Shown here: positions 37,338 through 45,900 of the stretch, one piece after another
How positions within the stretch are numbered: the stretch's first letter is position 1
How the letters are laid out: every line of letters starts with the position of its first letter
Source: Bradyrhizobium sp. SRL28
GTDB taxonomy: Bacteria > Pseudomonadota > Alphaproteobacteria > Rhizobiales > Xanthobacteraceae
Reading direction: 5' to 3'
Length of the DNA stretch: 64,000 nt
NCBI RefSeq assembly: GCF_018596315.1
Contig: NZ_JAHEAG010000003.1
Coordinates: 434,001-498,000, forward strand
Translations under genes and position numbers: made by a program
Notes under the pieces: model-generated
Seen by the model: the letters and a program-made list of their open reading frames with translations, nothing else
Databases searched by the model: none
What the model was told of the DNA's origin: nothing

Positions 37338-37639
37338 GGCGCGTTATCTGCGGGATTGACCGGCACGCCGACCGCCGTAGTGAAGGCCGCCGTTCCGTGC
37401 GGTTCCTAATCGATGGAGCAGCGCGACGTGGGGGTCGCCATGAGTTGGAAATCGCGCAACCAACGACCGGTTAATTCTCGACTAAGCCCCGCCTCCTGGA
37501 GAACCCGGGAAACCGGGCGACGCACTCAGCACATTCGTTCGCAGCGGTATTTCTAATCGCAGCTTCACGCCGATCTGTTGCGCTTTTGCCACCTCATTCC
37601 GCGCACGCTGCGCCTATAACGAACTTGGAGGTGACCGGC
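37338..37639. other. Gene-free stretch
   Basis: About 300 bases between the NYN gene and the small gene at 37640. The last part carries the GGAGGTGA ribosome site of the next gene. I see no other supported feature. Confidence 0.5.
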
Positions 37640-37849
37640 ATGTTCGACGTATACGTTCGAGGAAAGAGCCAGCTTCTGGTGATCCGACGAGGAGCGCCAC
37701 TGCCTGCGGGAATAGCAGGCCGCTGGCGAAAAAAGCGCGCGGCGCGCACTGTTAGTGACGAGATAATCGGCGCAGTTATGCGGGAAGGCTTCTACACACG
37801 CTCACAGAGGCCGCTGATCGATACTACAGTGGACGTGCGAGCAAGTTAG
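37640..37849 (+). CDS. Small hypothetical protein
   Basis: A 69-residue basic protein, MFDVYVRGKSQLLVIRRG then LPAGIAGRWRKKRAARTVSD. An excellent GGAGGTGA site precedes the ATG at 37640, so I prefer it to an ATG 54 bases upstream. The motif of a short beta strand, a GRWRKK patch and a helix SDEIIGAVMREGFYTR resembles a small protein family I associate with Bradyrhizobium. No known function. Confidence 0.65.
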   Translation: MFDVYVRGKSQLLVIRRGAPLPAGIAGRWRKKRAARTVSDEIIGAVMREGFYTRSQRPLIDTTVDVRAS

Positions 37850-37995
37850 AGACGAAACGCCTTGAGCTTGGAGCAATTGAGAAAATTGGAGATCGCGTTT
37901 ATCGCAGCCTAAGCCCGGTCCCGACTTAATATTTTTTAGTTCAGCTCCCTGTTCTCCGTGCCACCGTCATGGAAAATTAAGACAGGCAGGGGACG

Positions 37996-38172
37996 ATGAA
38001 GGATTATCAAACTCATGTGGAGAAGCTGCGCAAAGACGCGGCCGAATGCGCGCTTGTTCGGGACTTGGCTACTGGCAAAGCGAAGCGTGAAATGTTCGAC
38101 CGGCTTGCGCGACATCTGGATCAACTAGCCGACGAGGTTGAGCGAGCCATGAATGCTCGAAAGACCGGCTAA
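37996..38172 (+). CDS. Very small hypothetical helical protein
   Basis: A 58-residue, fully helical, charged protein, MKDYQTHVEKLRKDAAECAL then ATGKAKREMFDRLARHLDQL. Ribosome site GGGGA, ATG at 37996. It resembles small helical proteins common in rhizobial genomes. It ends 15 bases before the frameshifted gene at 38188, so they may have been co-transcribed. Function unknown. Confidence 0.65.
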   Translation: MKDYQTHVEKLRKDAAECALVRDLATGKAKREMFDRLARHLDQLADEVERAMNARKTG

Positions 38173-38187
38173 AGTAGCGGTGCGAGT

Positions 38188-38650
38188 ATGCGGGCGAAAG
38201 CGCTACTCGTTCTCTTGGGTACCACTGCGCTAGGGGCTTACTATGTAGGCCGCCACGGCAGCCCGGTTAACTATGCGCCAGTCGCGGCTGTCGCGCAGCC
38301 GCTGGCCCCAGTAGCCAAGCCCCTTGCCTTTACGGCCCCTGTATCACCTCCTATTGCCACGACCGCTACCCCAAGTGCGACCAACAATTCGGCTTCCACC
38401 CTCAAAATTCAAACTGAGAAGGTCGCGCCGCCCGCGTCCCCGAGAAGCCCGCACCGCCTGAGATCAAGCGCAAGGCTGAGATCGCACTGACTACCGCGGC
38501 CATCGCCGCGATCCTCATCAAGGCGAGCCGGAACCAATATCACGCAACTGGGAGACCGTGCGCGTGTCCCGATGACACCATGCGCAACGGCAGAGCTGCG
38601 GCGCTCGAACCGCATATTCTCGACTCGGTCATCCATCTGGCACGCGAGAG
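38188..38650 (+). pseudogene. Membrane/Cys-rich small protein gene broken by two frameshifts
   Basis: The frame opens with a membrane segment (ALLVLLGTTALGAYYVG) and a Pro/Ala linker. It then shifts by one base at the TCCCC run near 38437-38441. The next frame reads EKPAPPEIKRKAEIALTTAA, IAAILIKASR and YHATGRPCACPDDTMRNGR. A second one-base shift near 38593 leads to CGARTAYSRLGHPSG. The pieces match, from memory, a rhizobial family with a CACPDD...NGRxCGxxSAYSRPGG motif. The 3' end is lost before 38666. It is a pseudogene or contains two sequence errors. Confidence 0.75.
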
Positions 38651-38665
38651 GCAACTTTCGATCCA

Positions 38666-39292
38666 TCACATCGGCGGCGTGATCCCGTCGCGGCCGACAT
38701 TGACGCGGGCGGCTTCGAGCGTGCCGTCGTCCTTCTTCACCGCGCCGAAGATGATGATCTTCGCACCCGGCTTCAGTTCGGACTTGTCGCCGGCGACGAA
38801 GGTGACGATCGGCGTACCCTCCGGCACCACGACTTTCTTTTCCCCGTCCTTGTACTTGACCAGGATGTTCTGGCCATCAGTGCCCTTCACCGTCTGGGCG
38901 ACGGTGGCATTCGTCATGGTCGAGTTCGGCCGCTGATCCCAGGGCCGGAAACCTTCGGCCGCGCCGCGCTGGTTTTCGGGGAAGATATGCACCGCGACCG
39001 CCTTCTGGGTGCCGTCAGGCTCCGGCATCGCGGTGACGCCGATATAGGAGCCTTCCTTGATCTCCGACAATTCGGTCTTGGCCACGCCGAACACCGCGAC
39101 ATTGTCGGTGACGCGCACCTTCATGTCGGTGCCCTCGCGCGACTTGATCGACAGCATGGGCAGGTCCACGGCCTCGATGGTGCCGCGAATGCGAACCGTC
39201 GGCGGCTGTTGCGCCCAGGCCGCCGATCCAAGCAGGGTGGCAAAGGTCAGCCAGGCCGCGAGCAGGCGCGGCCATGAAGAAGATTGCAGCAT
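38666..39292 (-). CDS. Exported DUF5666-like protein (tandem copy 1)
   Basis: A 208-residue exported protein: signal peptide cleaved near AAWAQQ, then a beta-rich domain VRIRGTIEAVDLPMLSIKSR and VKYKDGEKKVVVPEGTPIVT, ending NVGRDGITPPM. The pattern of a strand-rich RGTIEAVD domain resembles DUF5666. It has a near-twin of identical length at 39370; the C-terminal VGRDGxTPPM is shared. Start follows GGGAGGAG. Function unknown, possibly periplasmic. Confidence 0.7.
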   Translation of the reverse strand: MLQSSSWPRLLAAWLTFATLLGSAAWAQQPPTVRIRGTIEAVDLPMLSIKSREGTDMKVRVTDNVAVFGVAKTELSEIKEGSYIGVTAMPEPDGTQKAVAVHIFPENQRGAAEGFRPWDQRPNSTMTNATVAQTVKGTDGQNILVKYKDGEKKVVVPEGTPIVTFVAGDKSELKPGAKIIIFGAVKKDDGTLEAARVNVGRDGITPPM

Positions 39293-39369
39293 GATACTCC
39301 TCCCGAGGTATATTTGGCGCCCAACTCAACGCAAACACCGCACGGGTGTAGCTATTCCAGGAGGCGACT

Positions 39370-39996
39370 TCACATCGGCGGGGTCAGCCCGTCGCGGCCG
39401 ACGCTGACCCGGCTGGTCTCGAGCGAACCGTCCGGCAGCTTCTTCATGAAGGCGATCACCTTGGCGCCCGGTTTGAGGTCGGACTTGCCGGCGGGGACGT
39501 AGGTCACGACCGGCGTCTCCGGGGAGACCACGACTTTCTTCTCGCCGCCCTTGTATTTGATCATCAGGGTGTGACCGTCATTACCGACCACGGACTCCGC
39601 CACCGTGGCGTTGGTCATGGTGGAGTTGGGACGCAGATCATAGGGCCGCGAGCCCTCGCCGGTGCCGCGCATCGCTTCCGGAAACACATGCACCTCGACC
39701 GCGTTCTGGCTGCCGTCAGGTCCCGGCACTGTGGTGGTGCCGATGAAGGAACCGACCTTGATGTCGGACAGCGAGATCTTGCTGATGCCGACGATATTGA
39801 TGTCGCCGGTCATACGCAGCCTCACGTCCTCGCCGCCACGCGACTTCACGGCGAGCACGTCGCCATCGACGGCCTCGATGGTGCCGCGAACGCGCGTCGG
39901 CGTAGGCGGCTGCTGCGCGATCGCGTAAAGCGTGGAGCCGGCGACCATGGCGACGGCGACAAGCGGGCGAATGAGCTGAAAGCGACTGACGGACAT
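39370..39996 (-). CDS. Exported DUF5666-like protein (tandem copy 2)
   Basis: A 208-residue paralogue of the preceding gene, with the same architecture: signal peptide, RVRGTIEAVDGDVLAVKSRG, RPNSTMTNATVAESV, a YKGGEKKVVV block and an RVSVGRDGLTPPM end. The ATG at 39996 (CGGAGA site) gives exactly the length of copy 1. The two lie in tandem 77 bases apart, so they arose by duplication and are probably co-transcribed. Confidence 0.72.
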   Translation of the reverse strand: MSVSRFQLIRPLVAVAMVAGSTLYAIAQQPPTPTRVRGTIEAVDGDVLAVKSRGGEDVRLRMTGDINIVGISKISLSDIKVGSFIGTTTVPGPDGSQNAVEVHVFPEAMRGTGEGSRPYDLRPNSTMTNATVAESVVGNDGHTLMIKYKGGEKKVVVSPETPVVTYVPAGKSDLKPGAKVIAFMKKLPDGSLETSRVSVGRDGLTPPM

Positions 39997-40083
39997 GGCG
40001 GGAATCTCCGGTGGCGGCACTGAAGTAACCATTGACCCCGGCGTTTCAAAAAAATTCCGGCTCAAGTCTCCGCGATCAGCCGA

Positions 40084-40926
40084 TCATGTATTTGTGAGAT
40101 CGGCCTCGACCAGCGCACGAAGTTCCGCCGTCACCTCGGGGCGCCGGCCGAACCACAATTCGAAACCGCGCACCGCCTGGTGCAGCAGCATGCCGAGCCC
40201 GTCGGCGGTCTTCAGTCCCCGCGCGCGTGAAGCCGTCAGCAATGGCGTGTCGAGCGGCACGTACACGAGATCGGCGACGACGGCGTGTGACGGCAACTGC
40301 CCGACATCGAGTTCGAGCGGCGGCTGCCCCTTCATGCCGAGCGAGGTCGTATTCACCAGCAGTCCGGCGCACGGCAGGAGCGCGCCGAGCGCATCCCACG
40401 TCACCGGCAGAACGCTCGCGCCGAATTGATCCGCCAGCGCGCGGGCGCGCTCGATGGTACGGTTGGCGAGATGAATGCGCTTGACGCCACGGTCGAGCAA
40501 TCCGAACAGCACCGCGCGCGACGAACCGCCGGCGCCGAGCACCAGCGCATCCTCGCACCTGTCCCATCCATCAGCGCAAGCGTCGAGATTGTTGATGAAG
40601 CCTTCGACGTCGGTGTTGGTCGAGCAGAGCTCGCCATTCTCGAACCACAGCGTGTTGGCCGCACCGACCGCGCGGGCGCGCGCGTCCGGCTTCGACAGCG
40701 AAAGCGCGCGCTCCTTGTGGGGAATGGTGACGTTGGCGCCGGCGAAGCCGCGCAGCGACAGCCGGAAAATGAAATCCTTGAACTCGTCGGGCGGCACCGC
40801 CTCGATGACATAGCCGCCCTCGATGCCGAGCGTCCGCAGCCAGTAGTGATGGATCAACGGCGAGCGCGAATGCGCGGCCGGCCATCCGATCAGGCACGCG
40901 GCGGGGGGGTTGGCTGCACTTGTCAT
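40084..40926 (-). CDS. aroE: Shikimate dehydrogenase
   Basis: A 280-residue AroE that reduces 3-dehydroshikimate in aromatic amino acid synthesis. Substrate-binding SRSPLIHHYWL, catalytic Lys in NVTIPHKERAL, catalytic Asp in STNTDVEGF and the NADP loop VLGAGGSSRAVLFGL with the NR binding site in LANRTIERA are all intact. I use the ATG at 40926; a TTG lies 18 bases upstream. It is the last gene of a possible run with the GNAT and EF-G-like genes upstream. Confidence 0.92.
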   Translation of the reverse strand: MTSAANPPAACLIGWPAAHSRSPLIHHYWLRTLGIEGGYVIEAVPPDEFKDFIFRLSLRGFAGANVTIPHKERALSLSKPDARARAVGAANTLWFENGELCSTNTDVEGFINNLDACADGWDRCEDALVLGAGGSSRAVLFGLLDRGVKRIHLANRTIERARALADQFGASVLPVTWDALGALLPCAGLLVNTTSLGMKGQPPLELDVGQLPSHAVVADLVYVPLDTPLLTASRARGLKTADGLGMLLHQAVRGFELWFGRRPEVTAELRALVEADLTNT

Positions 40927-41005
40927 GCCCGTCACATCAGGCAAGCCGGGCCCGGAGTCAATGCCGTAACACGCCGGAGGCCGCGACGCGGCAGGACTTA
41001 CGCCA

Positions 41006-41794
41006 TCAGGCGCTCCACTCGTAGACCTCTTTCTCGTACACCTCCTGAAAGCCGGCGCGCTGCAGATTCCGCCAGGAGTGTTCGAGCATGTACAAGGTCT
41101 CGGATACTTCGATCGCGCAGCCGAGCGCTTCGGCGCGTTCGATCCGCTTTGCGATCAGCGCCTGCTGCGCCCCGCGCCTGCGGTGGCTTTCGGCGGTTGC
41201 CGCCGCCATCAAGTAGCCGATGTCTTCGAACATGCACAGCGCCGCAATCGCCACCGGACGTTGGCCGTCGAACGCCATGTAGTAGAAGAAGCCTTCGCTG
41301 CCGGTCGTCCGCACATAGTCCGGCCAAATGGTCTGATCCGGAGGCTCGTGCATGGCGGCGATTTCATCCGCGCCGACTTCGCGCACTTCAAGGTCGGTGC
41401 TGAACGGAACGGGCGAACGGACGCTGCGGCATAGCGTCGGATAACCAGTCCATTGCACGCGCGTAAGTCCGTTTGCCCCAAGCCAGCCGCGCACAGCCTC
41501 CATCCTGGGGCCTGGACTGAGCCAGACGAAAAATCGCCCGATCCCCTCAGCGGCGAACAGATCGATGACATGGCGAATACTGTCCGAATCCATGCCGGGC
41601 TCGGCCCCGCACAGATAGACGCGATTCATGTTGCCGGATGCGAACCGTGCCTGCCGGTCGGGATCGATGGTGACGTAGCAGCTTCCAAACGGCGGGCCGT
41701 CGAAGCATTTTCGAATGAAACGGGCAGACGGGCGCTGGCCGTCCAGCCACTGCGTCAGCCGTTTCATTTTCAGGGACAGATCGATGCTGTTCAT
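41006..41794 (-). CDS. GNAT family N-acetyltransferase
   Basis: A 262-residue protein with a long N-terminal region and a C-terminal GNAT domain (about 135-260). The acetyl-CoA loop is ESHRRRGAQQALIAKRIERA, preceded by GYLMAAATAE, and ends with LEHSWRNLQRAGFQEVYE. The N-terminal half looks like a degenerate second GNAT fold (VYLCGAEPGMDSDSIRHVID). Substrate unknown. It lies 79 bases upstream of aroE and 51 bases after the EF-G-like gene. Confidence 0.82.
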   Translation of the reverse strand: MNSIDLSLKMKRLTQWLDGQRPSARFIRKCFDGPPFGSCYVTIDPDRQARFASGNMNRVYLCGAEPGMDSDSIRHVIDLFAAEGIGRFFVWLSPGPRMEAVRGWLGANGLTRVQWTGYPTLCRSVRSPVPFSTDLEVREVGADEIAAMHEPPDQTIWPDYVRTTGSEGFFYYMAFDGQRPVAIAALCMFEDIGYLMAAATAESHRRRGAQQALIAKRIERAEALGCAIEVSETLYMLEHSWRNLQRAGFQEVYEKEVYEWSA

Positions 41795-41845
41795 GGGCTG
41801 CTCGGGATCATGCCCCCGGTTCGAGAGGCATGATCCCGGTATATC

Positions 41846-43894
41846 TCACGCCGCGACGCGATGCGCGGCGATGATCTGGTCGGCGGCGCGGCCGGTGACT
41901 TCGGCCATGCGGTCGAACTGCCTCGTAAAGCTGCCGGCGCCGGCGGTGGCCGAACGCAATTCCACGATCAGGTCACCGATCTCGGCTTCCGGCATGGTGG
42001 CGCGGACGCAATCCCATCCCGGCCAGTTGTCGCGGGTGTCGAAGCCCAGGATCTGGCCGCGCCGCGCCGACAGGATGGCGTTGATCTTCGCCGTGGCGTC
42101 GTTCGGACAGACGATCTCCACCACGTGGATCGGCTCCAGCAACACCGGCTGGCACTGCGGCAGCGCCTCGCTCATGCCGATCCGCGCCGCGGTGCGGAAG
42201 GCGAGATCGGAGGAATCGACGCTGTGATAGGAGCCGTCGGTCAGCGTGACGTGAAGATCGATGACCGGGAAGCCGAGCGGGCCCTTCGTAAGGCCATCGA
42301 CCACGCCCTCTTCCACCGCGCCGATATAGTTGCGCGGCACCGCGCCGCCGACGACCTTTTCGTGGAATTCGAAGCCCGTGCCGCGCGGCACCGGCTTGAT
42401 TTCCAGCACCACGTCGCCGAACTGGCCATGGCCGCCGGATTGCTTCTTGTGGCGGCCGCGCTGGGTGATCGATTTGCGGATGGTCTCCTGATAGCCGATC
42501 GCAGGCGGGTGCGATTTGACATTGACGCCGAAGCGGTCCTTGAGCCGCTCGAGAGCGACGCGCAAATGCATCTCGCCCTGCCCCCACAGCACGGTGTCGT
42601 GGGTGCGCGGATTCTGGATCATCGTCAGCGACTGGTCCTCCTCGTTCAGCCGCAGCAGCGCCTGACCGAGCTTGACGTCATCCTTGCGGTCGGTCGCCGC
42701 GAGCGACATCGCCAGCACCGGCGGCGCCGGCGCAATGGCTATCAGCGCCGGCGGCGCGGTCTTGCCGCTCGACAGCGTGTCGCCGGTCTTGACCGCGTCG
42801 AGCTTGCCGAGCGCGATCGTGTCTCCGACCTCGGCCGCGGCCCGCTTGGTGTCGTGTCCGCCGCTCACCGCGAGAATACCGGAAACCCGCCCTGCTTCGC
42901 CGGAGGAAGATTGCAGCGTCGCGCCGTCATCGAGATGGCCGGCGAGCAGCCGCACCAGCGACAGCTTGCCGCCGTGTTGCAGATGCAGCGTCTTGAACAC
43001 ATAGGCCAGCGCATCCTTTTGCGACGACGCGCCGAGGCGTTTCGCCGTCTCGGCAACGCCGGGCGCTTCATGCCGCAGCGCCTTCATCAGGCGCAGCACG
43101 CCGTTTTCGCGGCTCGCCGCACCCAGCAGCACCGGGCAGATCAGGCCTTCGCGCAATTCGCGGGCGAGGTCGTCGAACACAGCGTCACGCGGCGGCTGGA
43201 TGTCTTCCAGCAGCTGCTCCATCAGCGCGTCGTCGTGATCGGCGAGCTTCTCCAGCATCGAGAAGCGCGCTTCCTTCTCGCGGTCGAGATTGCCGCCTTC
43301 CAGCGCAATGACTTCGGAAGGCTTGTGTTCGCGGTAAACGAAGGCGCGCTCCAGCGCGAGATCGACAAAACCTTCGATCAAGTCGCCGTTCCAGATCGGG
43401 ATCTGCCGCAGCACCAGCGGCACACGGGAGGCCGGCTGCAACGTCGCCAGCGTTTCGCGGATGCGCTTGTTGGCGCGGTCGATCTTGTTCAGAAACAGAA
43501 AACGGGGAATGCCGAGATCCTCGAGCTCGCGCAGGATGATCTGCAGTTGCGGCAGCTTCTTCTCGTCCGCCTCGCAGACCACGACCGCGGCATCGACCGC
43601 GGGCAGCGCGGCGCGCATGTCCTGCGCGAACTCGATCGAGCCAGGACAATCGATAAAGGTGTAACTGTCGCCCATGAAGGTGGTGGTGGCGGCGGAGAGG
43701 CCGACGCCCATCTTGTGGTTCCGCGCCTCGGGGCTGGAATCGCCGACCGAAGTTCCGGCATCGACGCTGCCGGCATTACGAATGGCGCCCGTTCGCGCCA
43801 GTATGGCTTCTAGAAGTGTGGTTTTACCGCTCTGGAAAGGGCCCACCAGTGCAATGCACCGTGGACCGCGGGGACTTCTGACGTCTTGTCCCAT
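41846..43894 (-). CDS. EF-G-like GTPase (EF-G2 type)
   Basis: A 682-residue translation-factor GTPase. The P-loop is GPFQSGKTT, the switch region has DCPGS and the G4 motif is NKID, followed by domains II to V of EF-G. The C-terminal domain IV contains HKKQSGGHGQFGDVVLEIKP. The P-loop differs from housekeeping EF-G (AHIDAGKT), and the protein belongs to the EF-G-like second-copy group. Perfect AAAGGAGG site before the ATG at 43894. Role in ribosome function not known for this group. Confidence 0.88.
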   Translation of the reverse strand: MGQDVRSPRGPRCIALVGPFQSGKTTLLEAILARTGAIRNAGSVDAGTSVGDSSPEARNHKMGVGLSAATTTFMGDSYTFIDCPGSIEFAQDMRAALPAVDAAVVVCEADEKKLPQLQIILRELEDLGIPRFLFLNKIDRANKRIRETLATLQPASRVPLVLRQIPIWNGDLIEGFVDLALERAFVYREHKPSEVIALEGGNLDREKEARFSMLEKLADHDDALMEQLLEDIQPPRDAVFDDLARELREGLICPVLLGAASRENGVLRLMKALRHEAPGVAETAKRLGASSQKDALAYVFKTLHLQHGGKLSLVRLLAGHLDDGATLQSSSGEAGRVSGILAVSGGHDTKRAAAEVGDTIALGKLDAVKTGDTLSSGKTAPPALIAIAPAPPVLAMSLAATDRKDDVKLGQALLRLNEEDQSLTMIQNPRTHDTVLWGQGEMHLRVALERLKDRFGVNVKSHPPAIGYQETIRKSITQRGRHKKQSGGHGQFGDVVLEIKPVPRGTGFEFHEKVVGGAVPRNYIGAVEEGVVDGLTKGPLGFPVIDLHVTLTDGSYHSVDSSDLAFRTAARIGMSEALPQCQPVLLEPIHVVEIVCPNDATAKINAILSARRGQILGFDTRDNWPGWDCVRATMPEAEIGDLIVELRSATAGAGSFTRQFDRMAEVTGRAADQIIAAHRVAA

Positions 43895-44088
43895 TGCCGC
43901 CTCCTTTGTTTGGAGCTCGGCCCGTGATTGGGTCGGCGACCTCCAATGCTCCGCCTGTCCGGTGATTTTGGCAAGCGGGAAAAATTCGCTGCGGTGCATC
44001 CAGTCGATATGTCGACGTCGCCCGGGCACGTAAGGTCTTGGGTCCGCTCACCGTCTCCCAACCTGGAACTCGAAAGCCAATTCGCCGC

Positions 44089-44709
44089 TCAGCCGGTCGC
44101 GGCACCCGCTCCGTCCGAAGACGGATCGAGCATGATCCGCAGCGCGACGGCGAAGCGCTCAATATCGACGCGGCCGTCCCAGGCAAGCTGTAGCGAAATG
44201 CCTTGCAGGACCGCGACCATCACGCGGGCGGCCGAAGGTGGATCGAGATGCTGCGGCCAACGCCCCTGCCGTTGCGCCTGCGCGATCATCGGCGCCAACA
44301 CGTCCACGGCCTGGGAAACCCCCGCCAGCGCTTCGCGCTTCAATCGTGGATTGGAGAGGCTCTCCGCCCAAAGCTGCACGGCCAGATGGCGCCATCGTCT
44401 TTCCTTAGGGTTGCGCAATTCAAGCACGAATCCCTCGACCAGGCGCTGCAGGCCGGTATCGATGTCAGGCGCGGCCAGCGCAAATTCCATGCGCCGGCGT
44501 TCCATCGCATGACGTTCGGAAGCGATCGCCATCGCGATCTCGGTCTTGCCCTTGAAATATCCGTAGATCGCGCCGGGACTAAGCCTCGACTCCTCGACGA
44601 TGTCCTGCACGGTTGCCGCATGAAAACCTTCGCGCGCAAAGCATGTCAGCGCGGCATCGAGGATGCGCCCGCGCTGCTCGTTGGCGCGAGCGGCTGATAT
44701 CCTAGGCAT
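44089..44709 (-). CDS. TetR/AcrR-family repressor
   Basis: A 206-residue TetR regulator: N-terminal HTH (about 15-60) with RILDAALTCFAREGFHAATV and LSPGAIYGYFKGKTEIA, and a ligand-binding helical domain. Its ATG overlaps the methyltransferase stop by 8 bases, so both come from the same transcript. A perfect palindrome just upstream of the methyltransferase is the likely operator, implying autorepression. Inducer unknown. Confidence 0.9.
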   Translation of the reverse strand: MPRISAARANEQRGRILDAALTCFAREGFHAATVQDIVEESRLSPGAIYGYFKGKTEIAMAIASERHAMERRRMEFALAAPDIDTGLQRLVEGFVLELRNPKERRWRHLAVQLWAESLSNPRLKREALAGVSQAVDVLAPMIAQAQRQGRWPQHLDPPSAARVMVAVLQGISLQLAWDGRVDIERFAVALRIMLDPSSDGAGAATG

Positions 44710-45580
44710 CGCCGACTTCCGCAAGCACCGTGTGATAGAAGCCGTAGCCCTGCATGTGGCGGCCGGCTTGTCCCATCACCCGCTCCCGGTATTGATCGGC
44801 GCCGAGATCGCTCACCAGTCTCAGCCCGCGCTCGCGCAGGAAGTCCGGCAATTCGCCCGGCAGCAAGCCGAACCGCCAAGGTTCACCCGAGCCATCGACC
44901 TTGGCGATGACTTTCTCTGCGCCATCGAACGTGACGCTGCCGTCGATCGCGCCCTCATGAACATAGGTGAAGATGAACCGGCTGCGCGGCGCAAGCCGGC
45001 CCGCCCAGCGCATCACGCCGCAGACCGCATCGCCGGTCAGATACTGGCTGACGCCTTCCCACACGACGATCGTGCGCCGCGCCGGATCGAAGCCGGCATC
45101 GCGCAGACGCTGTTCGAAATCATTGATCTCGAAATCGACGGCGACAAAGGTCACCCGGTTCAGATCGGCGCCGGCGGCCTGCAGCCGCTCCCGTTTCACC
45201 TTGGCCGTTGCAGGGTGATCCACTTCAAAAACCTTGACGGAATCCAGCGCGGCAAGCCGCCAGGCCCGCGTATCGAAGCCCGCGCCGAGCAACACGACCT
45301 GCTCGGCCTGTCCAATCGATTCCTCGATCCAGTCGTCGATCAGGCGCGTGCGGGCGATGCCGGAGGTTCGCGCGCCCGGCCATTGCCGGTCGATGTAGCG
45401 GTTGAGCATTTCGCCCACCGGACGTACTGCGAGCAGTTTGGCTGATAGCCGCAGGCTTCCTGGCAACAGCGCGACGGCCAGTGGATCGGTAAACACGCGT
45501 CGTCCGGCACCTTTCGCATGCTCTGACGCCCGGAACATGGCCATGTATTCGGCGGTCCGGCTGGGCTGATGCTGCAGCAT
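44702..45580 (-). CDS. SAM-dependent methyltransferase (TIGR00027/LCMT-like)
   Basis: A 292-residue methyltransferase of the leucine carboxyl methyltransferase-like group. The SAM-binding motif is VVLLGAGFDTRAWRL, with the acidic loop FEVDHPATAKVK and VWEGVSQYL. The start at 45580 follows GGAGAGG. The N-terminal SRTAEYMAMFRASEH is typical of the group. Acceptor molecule unknown. It is the first gene of a two-gene operon with a TetR regulator and sits directly behind a perfect operator. Confidence 0.88.
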   Translation of the reverse strand: MLQHQPSRTAEYMAMFRASEHAKGAGRRVFTDPLAVALLPGSLRLSAKLLAVRPVGEMLNRYIDRQWPGARTSGIARTRLIDDWIEESIGQAEQVVLLGAGFDTRAWRLAALDSVKVFEVDHPATAKVKRERLQAAGADLNRVTFVAVDFEINDFEQRLRDAGFDPARRTIVVWEGVSQYLTGDAVCGVMRWAGRLAPRSRFIFTYVHEGAIDGSVTFDGAEKVIAKVDGSGEPWRFGLLPGELPDFLRERGLRLVSDLGADQYRERVMGQAGRHMQGYGFYHTVLAEVGDA

Positions 45581-45594
45581 TTCGCGACCTCTCC

Positions 45595-45616
45595 AAAAAG
45601 AATGCTTATTCTTTTT
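45595..45616. promoter_or_regulatory. Perfect TetR-type operator
   Basis: AAAAAGAAT and ATTCTTTTT separated by GCTT: a perfect palindrome with 9-base arms, ending 14 bases before the methyltransferase ATG and touching its ribosome site. The symmetry and position fit a binding site for the TetR protein encoded by the second gene. A bound repressor there would block the transcript start or translation. Confidence 0.75.
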
Positions 45617-45692
45617 AAGGCCGATCACGGTCGTAGGTCAAGATGCCCCGTGGCGAAAATGAAGTGCGGCTAATTCAGCGCGTAGCAAGTAC

Positions 45693-45762
45693 CCCGCATG
45701 AGCGCAGCGATATGCGGGAAAATACCGGCTTGAAGACCCAGATATCGCTTCGCTCATCCGGG
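45693..45762. repeat. Inverted 26-base repeat pair
   Basis: CCCGCATGAGCGCAGCGATA continuing to 45718 and its imperfect complement at 45737-45762 (CCCAGATATCGC...) make a stem of similar 26-base arms. A dispersed palindromic element of the kind found in this genus. Confidence 0.6.
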
Positions 45763-45805
45763 CTACGCGCGCTACATCGTGGGACCGAAAAAGCCAGCCA
45801 CCGCA

Positions 45806-45881
45806 ATTGCGAGGAGCGAAGCGACGAAGCAATCCATCTATCTCCGCGTTGAGGTATGGATTGCTTCGCTTCGCTCGCAAT
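45806..45881. repeat. Palindromic intergenic repeat, family A copy 1
   Basis: ATTGCGAGGAGCGAAGCGAC...GAAGCAATCCAT is followed by ATGGATTGCTTCGCTTCGCT...CGCAAT, an inverted repeat. A second copy with identical core arms lies at 62745-62850. Non-coding. Confidence 0.75.
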
Positions 45882-45900
45882 GACGTAGAGGCAGCCTTGA

